Source: Gymnothorax reevesii (Eukaryota; Chordata; Actinopteri; Anguilliformes; Muraenidae). Taken from it: a stretch of DNA of 64,000 bases. The position numbers and the translations under genes are program-made. Shown piece after piece: positions 9,918 through 21,479 of the stretch; position 1 is the first letter of the stretch; every line of letters starts with the position of its first letter. The stretch spans positions 62,887,876-62,951,875 of the forward strand of contig CM056576.1 in NCBI GenBank assembly GCA_029721435.1, read 5' to 3'. The notes under the pieces are model-generated. The model saw nothing but the letters and a program-made list of their open reading frames with translations. It ran no database searches and was not told where the DNA came from.

Positions 9918-12560
9918 ATAGTGGCAAACTTTCCCAGAAGTGGTCTGCCTTCCAAAACTTCAAGAATGCATCGACAACTCAGAGGGGTTACAAAAGAACC
10001 CTGCCTAACATGTAAAGAACTGCAGGCCAGACTTTCCTCAGTTCAAGCCGGCATTCATGATTCCTCTGAAAGAAACAGACTGAGGGAATATGGCATCCAT
10101 GAGGGGGCTGCAAGGTGAGAACCACTGCTGACAGAAAGAACACAAAGGCTCGTCTCACACTACAGGCCGGGAGTTTGGAAGCAAATCCAATACAGGTCAA
10201 AAATTTGGAAGAAACTTCAAGCTTCTGTTCACAACACCTTTTTTAAAAAATGAGTATGAAATCTATGGGTTTTGGGATGCAGCTACTGCATGATTAGACT
10301 TTTCTTTCATTGATATGCACCATTTTCCTCTATTTACCTTTAGGTACTGTATACATTGATGTTACCAGACCATTGCTGAATAAATGTTAACAAAAGAAAG
10401 GAAGAGCTTAGTTTTTGGGTCGAAGATTTGCGAGAGTCAACTTCAGTGAAAAAGTAAAAAACAAATCAGTTTGCATTATTCACTTTGTCATGGTTTACAG
10501 CCCACCGTATGCTGACGGCAATCTGCAGGGCACTAGGACCATGGGTCAAGTAATATGGGCTTGAATTTGAGTGAAAATGTATTCTGGAAAGTGACTCTTC
10601 ATATCATGTTTATTTTGTTGCAAAGTATGCCAATGCCAATACAAATTTGTTCTTGCTTCCAAACTTTTGGCCTGTTGTGTATTTGCAAAAAAAAAATCTT
10701 GATGACCTTAACGACTTCTGGGATATTGTTGCCTGATGAGTCAAAAGTGGAAATTTTTGGAAGACATGGGTCACGTTACATCTGGTGTATTGCTAACACA
10801 TTCCACAATAAGTACAGCAAACCACCAGTCAAACAAGGCAATGGTAGTGTGATGGTCAGCTTTGCTGCTTCAGGATCAGGACCTGTGTGACATGCATAGG
10901 CTACGCCAGTGGTTCCCAAACTTTGTCTGCTGGGCCCCCCTTTGGTACATAAGAAAATTTTTGTAGGTAATACATATGCACATTTTGTTTTCAGAGACCA
11001 TTGCAGTTTATTTCACGCATTGTAATTTATATAAACCTCAAACATTTTGGAAAAAATATAAGTAAACGGTCATAAACTGCAGATTGTCATAAACTACAAC
11101 TAGGCTACTTTTAGAATTGGAAATAGCAAAATAACAAACAACCACGGTGTAATTATTTTAAGTGTAACCGTTTCAAGCACCTTAACTGTGTAATTATGTT
11201 CAGTGTAACAGGTTTATTTTTTTTAATATTCAACAACATTGCTATTTATGCATTTTCCGGACACTAACAGAAACTTACTTGCATACAGCCAATCAGCGAC
11301 CTTGTGCGGGACCGCTGAAGGAGTGTCTCGAGACCGTTACATTTTTCTCTCTTCACTGGCCTCGCACTTTTAAGTTGAAATACGTTAACCGAGATCGCGT
11401 CAGCTTATCCTAGAAAATATGAATGCACTGCACAGATGATTTTGTCCAGCCTAGCTGGAGACATTAAAAATGATTGACAGGTTTGGAAACGGCCACCGTT
11501 ATTTTCCAATTAAGGACACGAAAATTTCATAATGCAAAACCTCTTTTAAAGTATAAAATCATTAGGCTGTATCACACCCCTCAGCCTGAGTATAGCCGCC
11601 TACTTAAAATAATGTTTCTATGATGCAGAAAGAAAGCACCATAATCAACCTATATTAACAGCCGACAGCGAAGTAGGCCTACGAAAAAAATTCATGAACA
11701 CCACTTGCCGAACCTGCCGAAATGTTTGTAACGTTTAGTTGCAGGGCAAGAAAAAAATAACCAGTCGGCATACAGGGCATTCATATTATCGAGTATAAGA
11801 TGACGCCATCTCGGTTATTTCTGCTTTGTATTCATCGGATTTTGTTCGGTGTCACTTACCATTTTATCAATATGCCAGATCAGTGCAGGATAAGAAGCGG
11901 CGAGTTGGGTATCGCAAGACTACATTACCGGCTTCAAATATTTGAACAACTACATGCGTAACAAATTATTTATGAAAATGGCAGGCTAGAGGAATGATTT
12001 GGCGAACAGTTGAGAGTAAGGCAGGCATTTGCGATGTGATCGCAGAATTCTGGGCAGCGAAAGGACTGCATGCAAATAATTTTCTGTTGGTGTCCGGGAC
12101 TCTAGTGGGGGGGGGATCGCTTCCCGTACCCCGTGCCCCCCCTGCAATTGCTCTGCGCCCCCCACTTTGGGAACCACTGGGCTACGCCATCAATTCCTGA
12201 CCCAAAGCTGAAATGTTGCTGGGCTATGCAGCAGGACAAAGATCCAAAGCACACAACCAAGTCCACCTCTATAATAGTAAAAAAAAAAAAGCTCTATGAA
12301 GGTTTTGAAGTGGCCTAGTCGTAATCTGAACTTGAATTCAGTTAAGATGCTGTGGCATGATCTTAAACAGATAGTTCATGCCCAATAACCCTCCAGTGTG
12401 GCTGACTGAATTCAATTCTGCAAAGAAGAGTAGGCCAGAATTCCTATACAAAGATGCAGAAGACTCACTGCCAGGTATCACCAACATTTTGTTGCAGGAG
12501 TTGCCACCAAGGAAGGCACAAGCAGTTAAGTTTACAGAGCAATAATTTTCTCACATGGGT
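9918..12560 (+). pseudogene. dead Tc1-like transposase gene, split by a hAT insertion
   Basis: The plus strand reads, across frames and stops, ANFPRSGLPSKTSRMHRQLR, then an ELQARLSS segment, PLLTERTQRL, then DESKVEIFGRHGSRYIW around 10738 and GNGSVMVSFAASGSGP, where a hAT element interrupts. It resumes at about 12190 with LKCCWAMQQDKDPKHTTKST and degraded C-terminal sequence. The order is that of a Tc1 transposase: helix-turn-helix, first catalytic D (DES), G-rich GSVMV motif, second D (QQDKDPKH). The last region, where the catalytic E should be, is broken by stops. Several frameshifts make it non-functional. Terminal repeats were not delimited. Confidence 0.85.
10907..12179. mobile_element. 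non-autonomous hAT inserted in the Tc1 transposase
   Basis: Termini CAGTGGTTCCCAAACTTTG and ...CACTTTGGGAACCACTG are near-perfect inverted repeats. The target duplication GGCTACGC is perfect (10899-10906 and 12180-12187). Tc1 coding sequence stops at the left copy and resumes just after the right copy, so this insertion is younger than the Tc1. The body has no transposase frame. The CAGTGGTTC-type terminus is typical of the Charlie/hAT group. Confidence 0.92.
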
Positions 12561-12734
12561 GATAAGGTTTTGAAAAACAACCTTCAAAAGATGAAATTAT
12601 CTTTTAAAAGCAGCAATTTGAGGTTACTTGCATTGCCTTTCTCTCATATTCAAATTAGTTGGATGACCTGAAACAATAAAATATGACAGAAATAAGAAAA
12701 AAAAAAATTAAAGATAGGACCAAGGGTCCTGTAG

Positions 12735-14640
12735 CTTACCGGCAAGCAGTCTTACAGCAATGATACAAGTTATGAAAATTTCATGTGAAGTTTGACATTG
12801 GAATTAATGAAAATCAATGTCAAGGTCACTAAATAAAAGTTCACATACATTGATAAGACCTTCTGTAATACAATCCTAAGCTCTGAAGCAGTTATTATAA
12901 TGACTTGTGTCACCATAGTATGTCAATATGTATCCAATATGTCAATTGTGAACTTTAAAAGGTCACAGAATGTCAAGTTGGGGTTAGCAAATGGACTTCA
13001 TATACGACTTTTCAAATGTCTCAAAACAAACCTTGGCTTAATCTGTCATAATTTTGGTGACACAAGTCATTGAAATTTCACTGTCGAGTTTGACCCTCAA
13101 AGGTCACTGACAGTCAAGTATAATGTCACCAAATGAAAGTTGTGTGACCTCCGAGATATTAGAAACACAAACCTAGGCTCCATCTGTGACTGTTTTAGTG
13201 ATACAAGTCACTGAATTTTCAGTAGGTCACATGACCTTGGAAGGTCAATATGACGGTCACCAAATTAAAGTACATATTTGACTTCCTATATAACTAATAC
13301 AAACCGAGACTCCATCTGTGACTGTTTTGGCAATACAAGTCATTGTAATTGCATTATGTCAAGTTTGACCTTCAAATGCCATCAACAGTCAAGCTGAATG
13401 TCAATAAATGAAAGTTCATATGTGACTTCCTATGTCAGTCACACAAACCTAGGCTCCATCTGCGACCTTTTCAGTGAGGTCATTGAATTCTCTCTTGGTC
13501 AGGTTAGACCTTTGAAGGTCATTACATTACATTACAGGTTCTTAGCAGACGCTCTTATCCAGAGCGACGTACAAAAGTGCACAAGATCAGTACAATCAAT
13601 ATGAAGGTCAATATAAGGGCACCAAATGAAAGTTCATACATTACTTCCTATACGTCTCCAATACAAATCTACACTCAATCTGTTACAATTTTGCTTACTT
13701 AAGTCATTGAAATTTCACTGTATAGTTTGGCCATTGAAAGTCACTAAAGGTCAAGTTCACGGTCACCCAAAGAAACTTCATACATGACTTCCTATATGGC
13801 CACAATACAAACGTATCTAATAGTTTTGGTGATGGAAGTCACTGACATTTCACTAAGTGAAGTTTGAACTTCGAAGGTCGCCGAAGGTCAACTTCAAGCC
13901 CATCAAATTAAAGTTCACACATGACTTCATTTAAGTGTTCAATGCACATATGTTCCCAGTCTTCAATATTTTCAAGCCAAGAAACCTTTGAAAATTGTGA
14001 GATTTTGCTTGACCTCAAGTTTAACCTTTCAAGGTCATCTGAGGTCAATTTTTAACACAGCCAATATAGGTCATATATTACTTCCTACATGTCAGTAATA
14101 CAAACTTAATCTCCATCTGCAACCATTTAGCTTCCACAGGTGATTTGACCCATTCTCCATAAGACCCAATGTTGAAGTCCAGTGCCCCCACCAGACCCAC
14201 TTCCATCAATTCAATCAAAATGGCACTCGCACTGTACATAGTGTATCAAGGTGAGTTGATTGCCAGATTGAGAAAAAAAAGTTAAGGTTTGAGAAATAAT
14301 TTTGAATTTTCAAGTCATATCTTTTAACATTGACCTTTCAAGTTTGACCTTTCAAAGTCATCTGTGGTCAAACATTGCCAAAATATAGGTCATATATAAC
14401 TTCCTATATGTGGATAATACAAAATTCATCTATCTGCAACCATTGGGTTCCACAGGCCATCTTGCATATTCATATAGTGCAGCCCCCCCAGTAGACCCAC
14501 TTCTGTCGATTCAAGCAAAATGGCGCTCGCACTGTACATTGACGGTACCAAGGTAAATTGACTGCCTAATTTAGGAAAAAAAATTATCACACGGTTTTTG
14601 AGAAATAATTTTTTTTTTAAATTTCTCAGTCCTATTTTAA
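12735..14640. repeat. degenerate tandem repeats rich in AGGTCA
   Basis: Units of roughly 120-150 bp share 'CACCAAATGAAAGTTCATA', 'GACTTCCTATA', 'AATACAAACCTAGGCTCCAT', 'CAAGTCATTGAAATTTCA' and 'GACCTTCAAAGGTCA'. At least eight unit starts are visible between 12830 and 13920. A second, longer module with 'AAAATGGC(A/G)CTCGCACTGTA' occurs twice (about 14050-14340 and 14345-14640). A short interspersed repeat is inserted at 13520-13600. It lies in a lin9 intron; no coding capacity. Confidence 0.8.
13520..13600 (+). repeat. short interspersed repeat common in teleosts
   Basis: ATTACATTACATTACAGGTT followed by CTTAGCAGACGCTCTTATCC and 'agagcgacgtacaaaagtgcac'. The same module occurs at 40665-40745. 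This motif is widespread in teleost genomes as I know them. It interrupts the tandem array, so it inserted after the array formed. Confidence 0.7.
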
Positions 14641-14789
14641 CATTGGAGTCAAAATTTCAAGGGCCCATAAAATGGACAAAAATGATTCAATCAAAATTCT
14701 GAGAAAAACATCCGGGTACATGGTCTAGAAGTACGTTACTGCAAATTTACATGAAAATTCATCAGGACAAAAAAAAAAACATACATAAA

Positions 14790-16905
14790 AAATATTCCGG
14801 ACTTTAAGTCGAATTAAGATCATTCAAATATTTAGGTGTCAATATAATCAGTTCCTTCAAGGCACTTGCAGCAGCCAATTTCAATGCAATGTTAGACCGC
14901 ACAAAATCACACTTAGAACGATGGGCCAACCTACCAATTTCATTAGCTGGATGGATAAATATTCTCAAAATGACTATTGCCAAGGTATCCGTTTCGATTT
15001 AAACACTTCCAATCTGGTTATCTAGGCAATTCTTCACCACACTGGGAAAATACATCTCAGCTTTTATATGGAATCAATCTAATCCCAGTGCGAGGAAAGC
15101 TTATTTAGAGACCTAAAGCGGGAGGGAGGGCTAGGCCTGCCTAATGTTCTATATTATTATTGGGCAGCAAATATCTCCAAGTTGACATATTGGGTGACAA
15201 CTTTTTCCGGTAAAGATGAACCCATTTGGGCAACAATGGAACTTACATCTCACCCATCAATTTCCCCAGCGTACGCAATTAGTCCCCCCAGGAATCCGCG
15301 ATCACGGAATTTACCGCAGATTTCAAAGCCCTCCGCGGAAATCAAAGCAGTCCGCGGAATATAGGACGTCAATGGTTGCAGAAAGAAGTTCAATGCAATA
15401 GAAATCTATGAGAAAATGATCCTACTATCCCCACCAGATTTTTCATTTAAATAATGATTTTTCACATCATTTTATGTTAGCTATAGCAAGTTAAGTCTCC
15501 TTCGATATATCATGACGTTCATTTTCGTGAATTATGGTCCCATATAAACTAGAATAAAGTATAAAGCCAGAATATGCTTCTGGAGCGTGGCTATCCTCTG
15601 GTCCTTGTCCGATACGGTCCAAGGATGCTTTGATACGGTCCGATCCAGAGCCACGTTCCTCCCCGAATCTTCGATTCACGCTCGTCTAATAGAAATCACA
15701 TCCGGTTTAAAAATGACAACATGACGCAATTCAAATGGCCAAAATCGAGGCTTCCTTTATTGTATGCTGAAACCAAAGGGTGGCGTCACGGTAGCTTCAT
15801 CCATCTTTTTATACAGTCTATGGTACGCAGTAACGTATACAATATCTAGAGGATACAGTGAATAGTTTACACTTTGTTTAAATCTGGCACTTGTTCTGTT
15901 ACTAAGGCTCGTTCACACATAGTTTGGTGAAATGTTTTGCACTTTATAAGTTATGCAAATAAATCTGCTCAAGAGGGACAAAGAGAATATTGGTGTTGAT
16001 AGTTTTATAACCACAATGTTTCAGTGTTTTGGTATTGCAAATAATTTCATAAGAGAATTCTTGCTTCATTATAACATAAATTTGCTTTATAACTGGTCAT
16101 CTTAGGTTTTGTTAATGTCCGCAGAAAATCAACTTTCAAGCCGTGGAATCGAGAATTGCTCTCCGCAGAATCAGGATTGTTCTCCGCGGAATCAACACTT
16201 TTTCTCCGCAGATTCCTGGGGGGACTACGTAATATTCACACCACTTGCTGCCCCATTAAGTTGGGGATATTTTCAAACCCAGCGGTGTTGAATTCTCTGA
16301 AAATTTGGATATAATTTTGAAAATATTTTAATTTAGATCAGATGGTTAGTTCCTCCTTTATCGGCTAATCACCTTTTTGGACCCTCTCAGGTTGATTCAA
16401 GCTTTGCTACATGGCATCGGCATGGTATTGTCTTTAAGGATCTATTTGATGAGAATTCATTTATGTCATTCAAAGCTCGATGCAGAGATCATAATATTCC
16501 AAAGTCGCCCTTATATAAATATCTCCAGGCCCGCAGTTATGCTTCACAATACTTCAACACCTATCCCAAACCACCACAAAAAGAGGCTACACATGCACTA
16601 TTAAATGTGAATACTTTAAAAAGAGGTTTAATTTCCAAGTCTTATAATTCAAAATATTGGTCTACTGGTGGAAACTGAGATACAGGGGGCCTGGGAATGT
16701 GACCAGGGAATTGTAATTTCTGAAGAAACTTGGGAGGATTGCATCTCAGCAATACATAAATCCTCTATTTGCATAAGACATGGGTTGATTCAATTTAAGG
16801 TATTTCACAAAATACATTACTCCAATGACAAGTTGGCAAAAATCTACCCATCTGTAAGCCCTACGAGCCCCAGATGTGGTAATCTCTGGGTCTGTATAAT
16901 GGGTC
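14790..16905 (+). pseudogene. L1-type LINE ORF2 C-terminal remnant
   Basis: The plus strand encodes, with frameshifts, FKYLGVNI, HLERWANLPISLAGWINILK, and later LIQFKVFHKIHYSNDKLAK followed by YPSVSPTSPRCGN. These are the thumb and post-reverse-transcriptase signatures of L1/Tx1-group ORF2. The coding body is interrupted by a TIR element at 15281-16226. The 5' part and a clear poly-A end are missing. It is antisense to lin9 and ends about 50 bp from the donor of the 16951-17076 exon, so it inserted almost at the exon. Confidence 0.8.
15281..16226. mobile_element. TIR element inserted in the L1 remnant
   Basis: Starts AGTCCCCCCAGGAATCCGCG and ends ...CAGATTCCTGGGGGGACT, a near-perfect 17-bp inverted repeat. 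Flanks ACGCAATT and ACGTAATA agree at 6 of 8 positions, consistent with an old 8-bp duplication. Several copies of a 'TCCGCGGAAT/CTCCGCAGAAT' motif line up inside each end, like sub-terminal transposase-binding repeats. No transposase. hAT is the best guess for superfamily. Confidence 0.75.
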
Positions 16906-16950
16906 CCATGCAAAAAATACAAATTCAACAGCACTGATGGAATACTGTAC

Positions 16951-17076
16951 CGTCGTGGCTTTCCCATCAACCTTCTGATCGTTGCCCACTCTACCCGTGT
17001 TAACTTCCTTGTTTTTAAGTTTGGAAAGGATTCCTTCAGGCAGAGACAGAAGTCATTGTCTCCTTCAAACAAAGGC
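16951..17076 (-). CDS. lin9: lin9 coding exon, DIRP domain core (126 nt)
   Basis: The minus strand has a TTTGTTCACAG acceptor, one base completing the preceding arginine, 41 codons, two bases of a split codon and a GTACAG donor. The peptide is PLFEGDNDFCLCLKESFPNL followed by KTRKLTRVEWATIRRLMGKP and R. It is nearly identical to vertebrate LIN9 through the DIRP core. Only 134 bp of intron separate it from the upstream exon, the shortest intron in this gene. An antisense L1 remnant ends within about 50 bp of the donor. Confidence 0.97.
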
Positions 17077-17210
17077 CTGTGAACAAAATGATAACTCAGG
17101 AAAAGCTGCAACTTTCCGCTTCTGAATTAACAAATATTTCTAGAATGCGGACATCAACTACTTCATTGCCAAAGCTGCTCCATCTGTTGAAAAACTTTGC
17201 CAAGACATAC

Positions 17211-17341
17211 CTGTCAATATTTGAGTAGAACCACTCATAAATACACCACTTGTGTGCTTTGGGGAGTTTCAGGAGGTTTCGCAACCTCAAACCAATCCTT
17301 TGTGAAACCCTCTTATCTGGCGCTGAAACGTTTGCAAATTT
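17211..17341 (-). CDS. lin9: lin9 coding exon, start of DIRP domain (131 nt)
   Basis: The minus strand has a long T-rich tract, then CTCTTGTAG acceptor, 43 codons plus two bases, and a GTATGT donor. It starts KFANVSAPDK and continues through RLRNLLKLPKAHKWCIYEWF to YSNID. That is the opening of the DIRP domain (Domain in Rb-related Pathway), the most conserved part of LIN9 and of worm and fly homologues. The split codon (AG + G) makes the next residue arginine, where mammals have lysine. The A-run on the plus strand at about 17362-17378 is the complement of this exon's polypyrimidine tract. Confidence 0.96.
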
Positions 17342-18245
17342 CTACAAGAGAAGAGCAGATTAAAAAAAAAAAAAAAAAAGTCACATGATTTACCAATCCT
17401 GACAATCTGCTTTTCACAGCCAATAGTAAATATTACAGGGCAACCTGCCGAAAAGAAATACATATGACCTGGGAGAACAAATTAATGAAAAAATATAACT
17501 AAATTGCATTTTCTCAAAATACCAACTGCTCAACGGCATTATTCAATACTGCCAAGTATACACTGTGGTTAACGTGCTAACCTGTTATTGACCATTTAAA
17601 TGTATTCCACAGAAATATATTCATGGACAATGTAAGCGAGCAACATTTAGTACCAGTTACCTTGTGAATTTGACGGTCGTTGCCAGATTGAAGATTCAAC
17701 TTACCCTTACAAAGCAGTACCCATGGTTAATGAGTTGCTATGTAATGCATGTCTTATTCTTTATTTCATTACTCTTTCTTAATGAGGACGCAGTTCAGGT
17801 TTCTCATCGGATCGCTATCGGATCTCCGGTACATTAGCTACTTTGAGACCAGACAATGCTTTGCATCTTTATCGATCTTATCAGTACTGCAGTACTAGTA
17901 TCACCCCAAGATAATGTAAATGACATGCTACAGCAAATAATTTGGTTCAATTGTAATATGCTGATTCATGATCGTCCCCATGTAAACGAACAATTCTCCT
18001 ATAAAAACATAGTATTTGTAAATTGAAGAAACAACAATTGTAAAATTATGACTCAAAAACTGTAACTAAAATACAGTTCAATATGTATGCCATCAGAATA
18101 TAACAAAATTATTGTCTTAATACCCAATGCCTGGAAAAATACTATTGCAAAGGAACAGACTGGTATGCCACCCATAAAATAGACTTACCATGGTTAAATG
18201 GAAATATAATCCATTTTAAACAAGTTTGTGTCACTAAAGTGACTA

Positions 18246-18434
18246 TATCCCCCGCCGTTAGGTCACCAAAACCGACTGGTGTCTGCGCATTCCCAGTAGG
18301 AAGGTTAGTACCAAAAAGAATTGAAATAGGTTGACTCCTTCTTGAGATATCGCGCTGACAATGTTCGGTACGTACAGACGGACGGAGCCGAATACTATAT
18401 CCCCCGCTTCGCGTTAAACGCACAGCGGGGGATA
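18246..18434. mobile_element. short element with TATCCCCCGC termini
   Basis: Left end TATCCCCCGCCG; right end GCGGGGGATA. The right end is itself a hairpin (TATCCCCCGCT ... AGCGGGGGATA, about 18404-18434). A CAGACGGACGGA tract lies just upstream of the hairpin. The layout matches elements at 33877, 45910 and 52874. It lies in a lin9 intron (between the 17211 and 19502 exons). Confidence 0.65.
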
Positions 18435-18642
18435 AAAAATATATAATTATATGGTCAAAGACAATAGTTGAAAATCTAATAACTATTCCAAAAAGTGGGA
18501 ATATTCTATAATATAATAATCGTGAAGAAAGAAGTATGTGATAATGCAACTTTAGATGTAATCATACATATAATACAAATACAGGCATTATACAAATTTC
18601 TGCCCACCAGAAAGATGTTATATATCTGGGGCCTAAAATGGG

Positions 18643-18790
18643 GTAAAATTTCTCAGTTTCAGCATTTGCTCTGTTATCTCTGTTCAACTGTGAATAAAAT
18701 ACTGGCTGGAATGATTTGGAAGTCATTGCGTTTTGATTTTATTCACAATTTACACTTTGTCTCAACTATTTTGGAATTGGGGCTGTACTT
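18643..18790 (+). mobile_element. solo 3' end of a Tc1-like element
   Basis: Reads 'AAATTTCTCAGTTTCAGCAT' through 'TTCACAATTTACACTTTGTC' to 'TTTTGGAATTGGGGCTGTAC'. This is the right terminal region of the Tc1 family present at 46965-48533 and 57341-58826. The rest of the element is absent, so it is a deletion remnant. Confidence 0.8.
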
Positions 18791-19501
18791 TGAAGTGGGT
18801 TTTAAGGACTTAAGTTTTAGGTCTGAACTACAGCAAGCTTCATTTTCTACAGTTGAAAGGGATTGTGTTTTTTTGTGCCATTTTAGGCACTTCGTCAGGA
18901 TTTTCTCAAGGAACCACCCTGCAAACCTGTCATTTAATGAAGGGAATTTAAGTTGAAAGTATGAGCACCTTAAAAAAGTGACATTTTTATTTTGTGCTCA
19001 GCGGAGTTCTGTCTCCTTGTTGTAAGAGTGCTGTTTGTAGCTCACATAGGTATATGAAGCTTGGCTTTACTGGTCCTGTTCAATAATACATTTTGCAACA
19101 ACTATGCCTGTCATCAAAAGAAATCATTTCTTTGTTTTTCTTTACTGAATTTCTACATTTATAATTTATGGCAGAATCGAATGTTTGTCTTCTTTTATGC
19201 CCATTTCTAAAACCCAAATAAACTGTCCCAATAAGAGTAACAGGCAAATTCTGGAACAGGAGAGACTCCGTGTTCTTGATGATAAAAAAGGTGCATGTAA
19301 CGGTATCAGCCAAAATAAGTCTGTAAATATTGGTGTATTGGATTTTTGCCAATATCTGATATCATACTTTCCCAATTTTAAACTACCAACAATCATTTGT
19401 GCCAAAGGTTGGCCTCCTATACCAGTGTATTCTGGCTTTTCTCATGTGGCGCAGAAATTCCATGGGTGTTGCACACATGGAACAAAAGTATCCAGGCAAA
19501 C

Positions 19502-19606
19502 CTGAGGCACAGTTGTCACTCTCTGGCTTCTTCTGGGCGATCGGGAGTTTAAATCGCGGTCATCCTCTTCACAGGCCGAGCGGCTCCTCTTTGAACTTCT
19601 TGTTGG
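19502..19606 (-). CDS. lin9: lin9 coding exon (105 nt)
   Basis: The minus strand has a GTGTTTTAG acceptor, 35 complete codons, then CAG followed by GTTTGC as donor. The peptide begins PTRSSKRSRS, continues with an acidic EEDDRD stretch and ends RSQRVTTVPQ. It parallels the basic/acidic 'NSKRSRLFSDEDDRQ...RVAMVPQ' segment of LIN9. Phase 0 at both ends agrees with the flanking exons. The arginine/lysine runs could serve in nuclear localisation; that is inference from composition. This exon does not stand out as an open reading frame because the intron closes it quickly; homology and splice sites identify it. Confidence 0.92.
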
Positions 19607-19929
19607 CTAAAACACAGTAACCAGAATTGCGCAAGCATTCAAAATTTGGTGTCTGAATAAATTGACAATCATTTGGTAACATGTACACCTGACAACTTAT
19701 GTTTATACATTTAGCAAGCATATCTCCACTTGGACCATTGCCCATAGACCATTTAGAAAGAAAGTGTGCTTTTACTCGCAAAAACAAATGTCTCCTTCCC
19801 CACGCCCGCCCATCCCCACCCCCAAAAAGCCAAAATAACAAAAGGCGCCAGCTAAGTAGCCAATCAATGCACCTACAAAATTTGGAAAATAATATTGAGC
19901 AGTTTCTGATATATAGTGAGGAAACACTT

Positions 19930-20445
19930 TGTAATTTTTATTTATTCATTTTTTAATAAATTTGGCATCTCCAATCCCACCCGAATCTGGATGCCCAATC
20001 CGAGAACTGTGTACAAGCCTTGCTCGTTTGCGACCCCTTGTTGCCAACTCAGGAGAGAGAGACAGTTCACGGCTCTTCTCTAAAAGCACGCTTCAGTCAG
20101 ACCCTGCATCATTACACTCATTGGTTGAAACTTTCGCAAGTTAAGAACGAGGGCGGAGGATACCCAAACATGAGTAAGCTTAGAATCTTACTGATGAGCG
20201 CCTGGCTGGCCAACAGGAGGCTTGAGCAGCGAACAAGGCAACTATTTTTAATAAACCTTCCCAGCAGCCCCTTCCCAATTTGCATACCCGCAGCGCTATA
20301 GCCAATCGTGCGCTGCCCTGAAAAAGCTGCCGACCATTGCCGGTTGGTACGGCTGGGGATCAAACCCCCACTGTGGCAGTCACGACTGCTCCGCGAATGC
20401 AGTGCCTTAATCGAGTGAGCGAACCTGGCAGCTACACTTCACAAT
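19930..20445 (-). mobile_element. tRNA-derived SINE
   Basis: On the minus strand the head (about 20440 to 20350) contains CTCACTCGATTAAGGCACTG, resembling a class II (Ser/Leu-like) tRNA A-box region, and GTGGGGGTTTGATCCCC, resembling a B box. A body of about 350 bp follows, ending in an A-rich tail (the T-rich plus-strand run at 19931-19957). Such a pol III head, unique body and A tail define a SINE. A possible short flanking duplication 'acactt' is weak. It sits between two lin9 exons in the same orientation as the gene. Confidence 0.65.
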
Positions 20446-20682
20446 TCTGATGTCAAGAGGAGCAGAGCTAAAAACAATATATTTTCCCTCCCCCTCTTCC
20501 ACAAGGCTACATCCCCTTGACAAAAAATCAGGCCAAAAAGCCAGAAACTGATTTACAAGTACAAATTATTTAACCTCCTAAAAAATAAATTTACATCCGT
20601 TTGCTACATTTTATTAAAAACATATTAAGCATTACAAGACAGCATAAAAAAAGACTGAAAAAAGGTCAAAAAAAACTATTAC

Positions 20683-20771
20683 CGTTTCCATTGAAAAGGT
20701 ATTTCTTCCCCTAGAGTTTTGGGACTTTGGTGTGCTGTGCTTCTCATTCCAGGTGTTTGATAAACTTCCTT
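20683..20771 (-). CDS. lin9: lin9 coding exon (89 nt)
   Basis: The minus strand reads TATTGCAG, 89 nt of open frame, then a GTAATA donor. The first two bases (AA) complete the glutamate codon begun by the 33-nt exon. The peptide then runs GSLSNTWNEKHS and ends GRNTFSMET, matching the 'EGSLSNTWNEK...GRNT' segment of LIN9. It ends on a codon boundary, as the next exon requires. The middle (STPKSQNSR) differs from the mammalian sequence as I remember it, as expected for this low-complexity, probably disordered N-terminal part. Confidence 0.93.
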
Positions 20772-21479
20772 CTGCAATAAAGCATAATGAAAACAAAAAA
20801 CAGCAAAGAACATCCATGAAAATATGTACAGGCATTGGGCATGTTTGTAGTTAAAAGGCAAGGAAAACGCTCCGTAAAGCTGATACCCAATAAAAGTACA
20901 CTGGCCCTACTATTCAGATATAATTGTGGGTAATTTTCCAAAGTTTTCTGAAACTACTAAAGCAGGTCGAGAGGATCAGATATGTACGTTGCTGGTGATG
21001 CGCCATGTTTGCTGGAATCAGGGTAGCTTGCCATGTCACCCCGGTGCTGGAACTCTTGTGTGCGCAATGACTTGAGAACTGCTGCATCAGTATGCAATCT
21101 TTACAATAAATATTGTTTTTAAGATTGCTGAAGGTAGTATTAGTACTGGTTTCCACATTCTGGAGTGAATGGCCTATCTGATAGTCATTGGTATAACAAC
21201 AAGGACAACAAATTAACGCAAGATTTGGAGAGCCTCCCGGCTCTCTGCAACTGATGCTGTCATTTCTTCAGGCTAGCTTAAGTTGAAAGACACTTGGGTT
21301 TGGGGTCCTACCGGTCACAAAATGCTGCTGACACGGCATCATTTTTCAAAATCTTCCAATATTCACGGGGCAAATCAATTCCATATTTTGCAAAACATGT
21401 TCCTTGAAACTACCGGGTGTAAAAAAAAAAAAAAAAAAGGCCAGACCATAACCGGTGAGTCTTCATTAGTAGGTCCTAG

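Noticed and set aside
12735..14640. CRISPR-like repeat-spacer array
   Set aside because: Units are 120-150 bp, diverged and without constant spacers, in clearly eukaryotic DNA.
17362..17378. A-run as the poly-A tail of the L1 remnant
   Set aside because: L1 coding similarity ends at about 16905, and two lin9 exons lie between. On the minus strand the run is the T-rich tract before the CTCTTGTAG acceptor of a lin9 exon.
18495..18956. 153-codon open frame as a gene
   Set aside because: The longest plus-strand frame of the window, but its middle is the non-coding terminal repeat of a Tc1 family (18643-18790). No recognised domain or splice support.
20260..20445. Functional tRNA gene
   Set aside because: The A/B-box-like head does not fold into a full cloverleaf by eye and continues into a SINE body with an A-rich tail.
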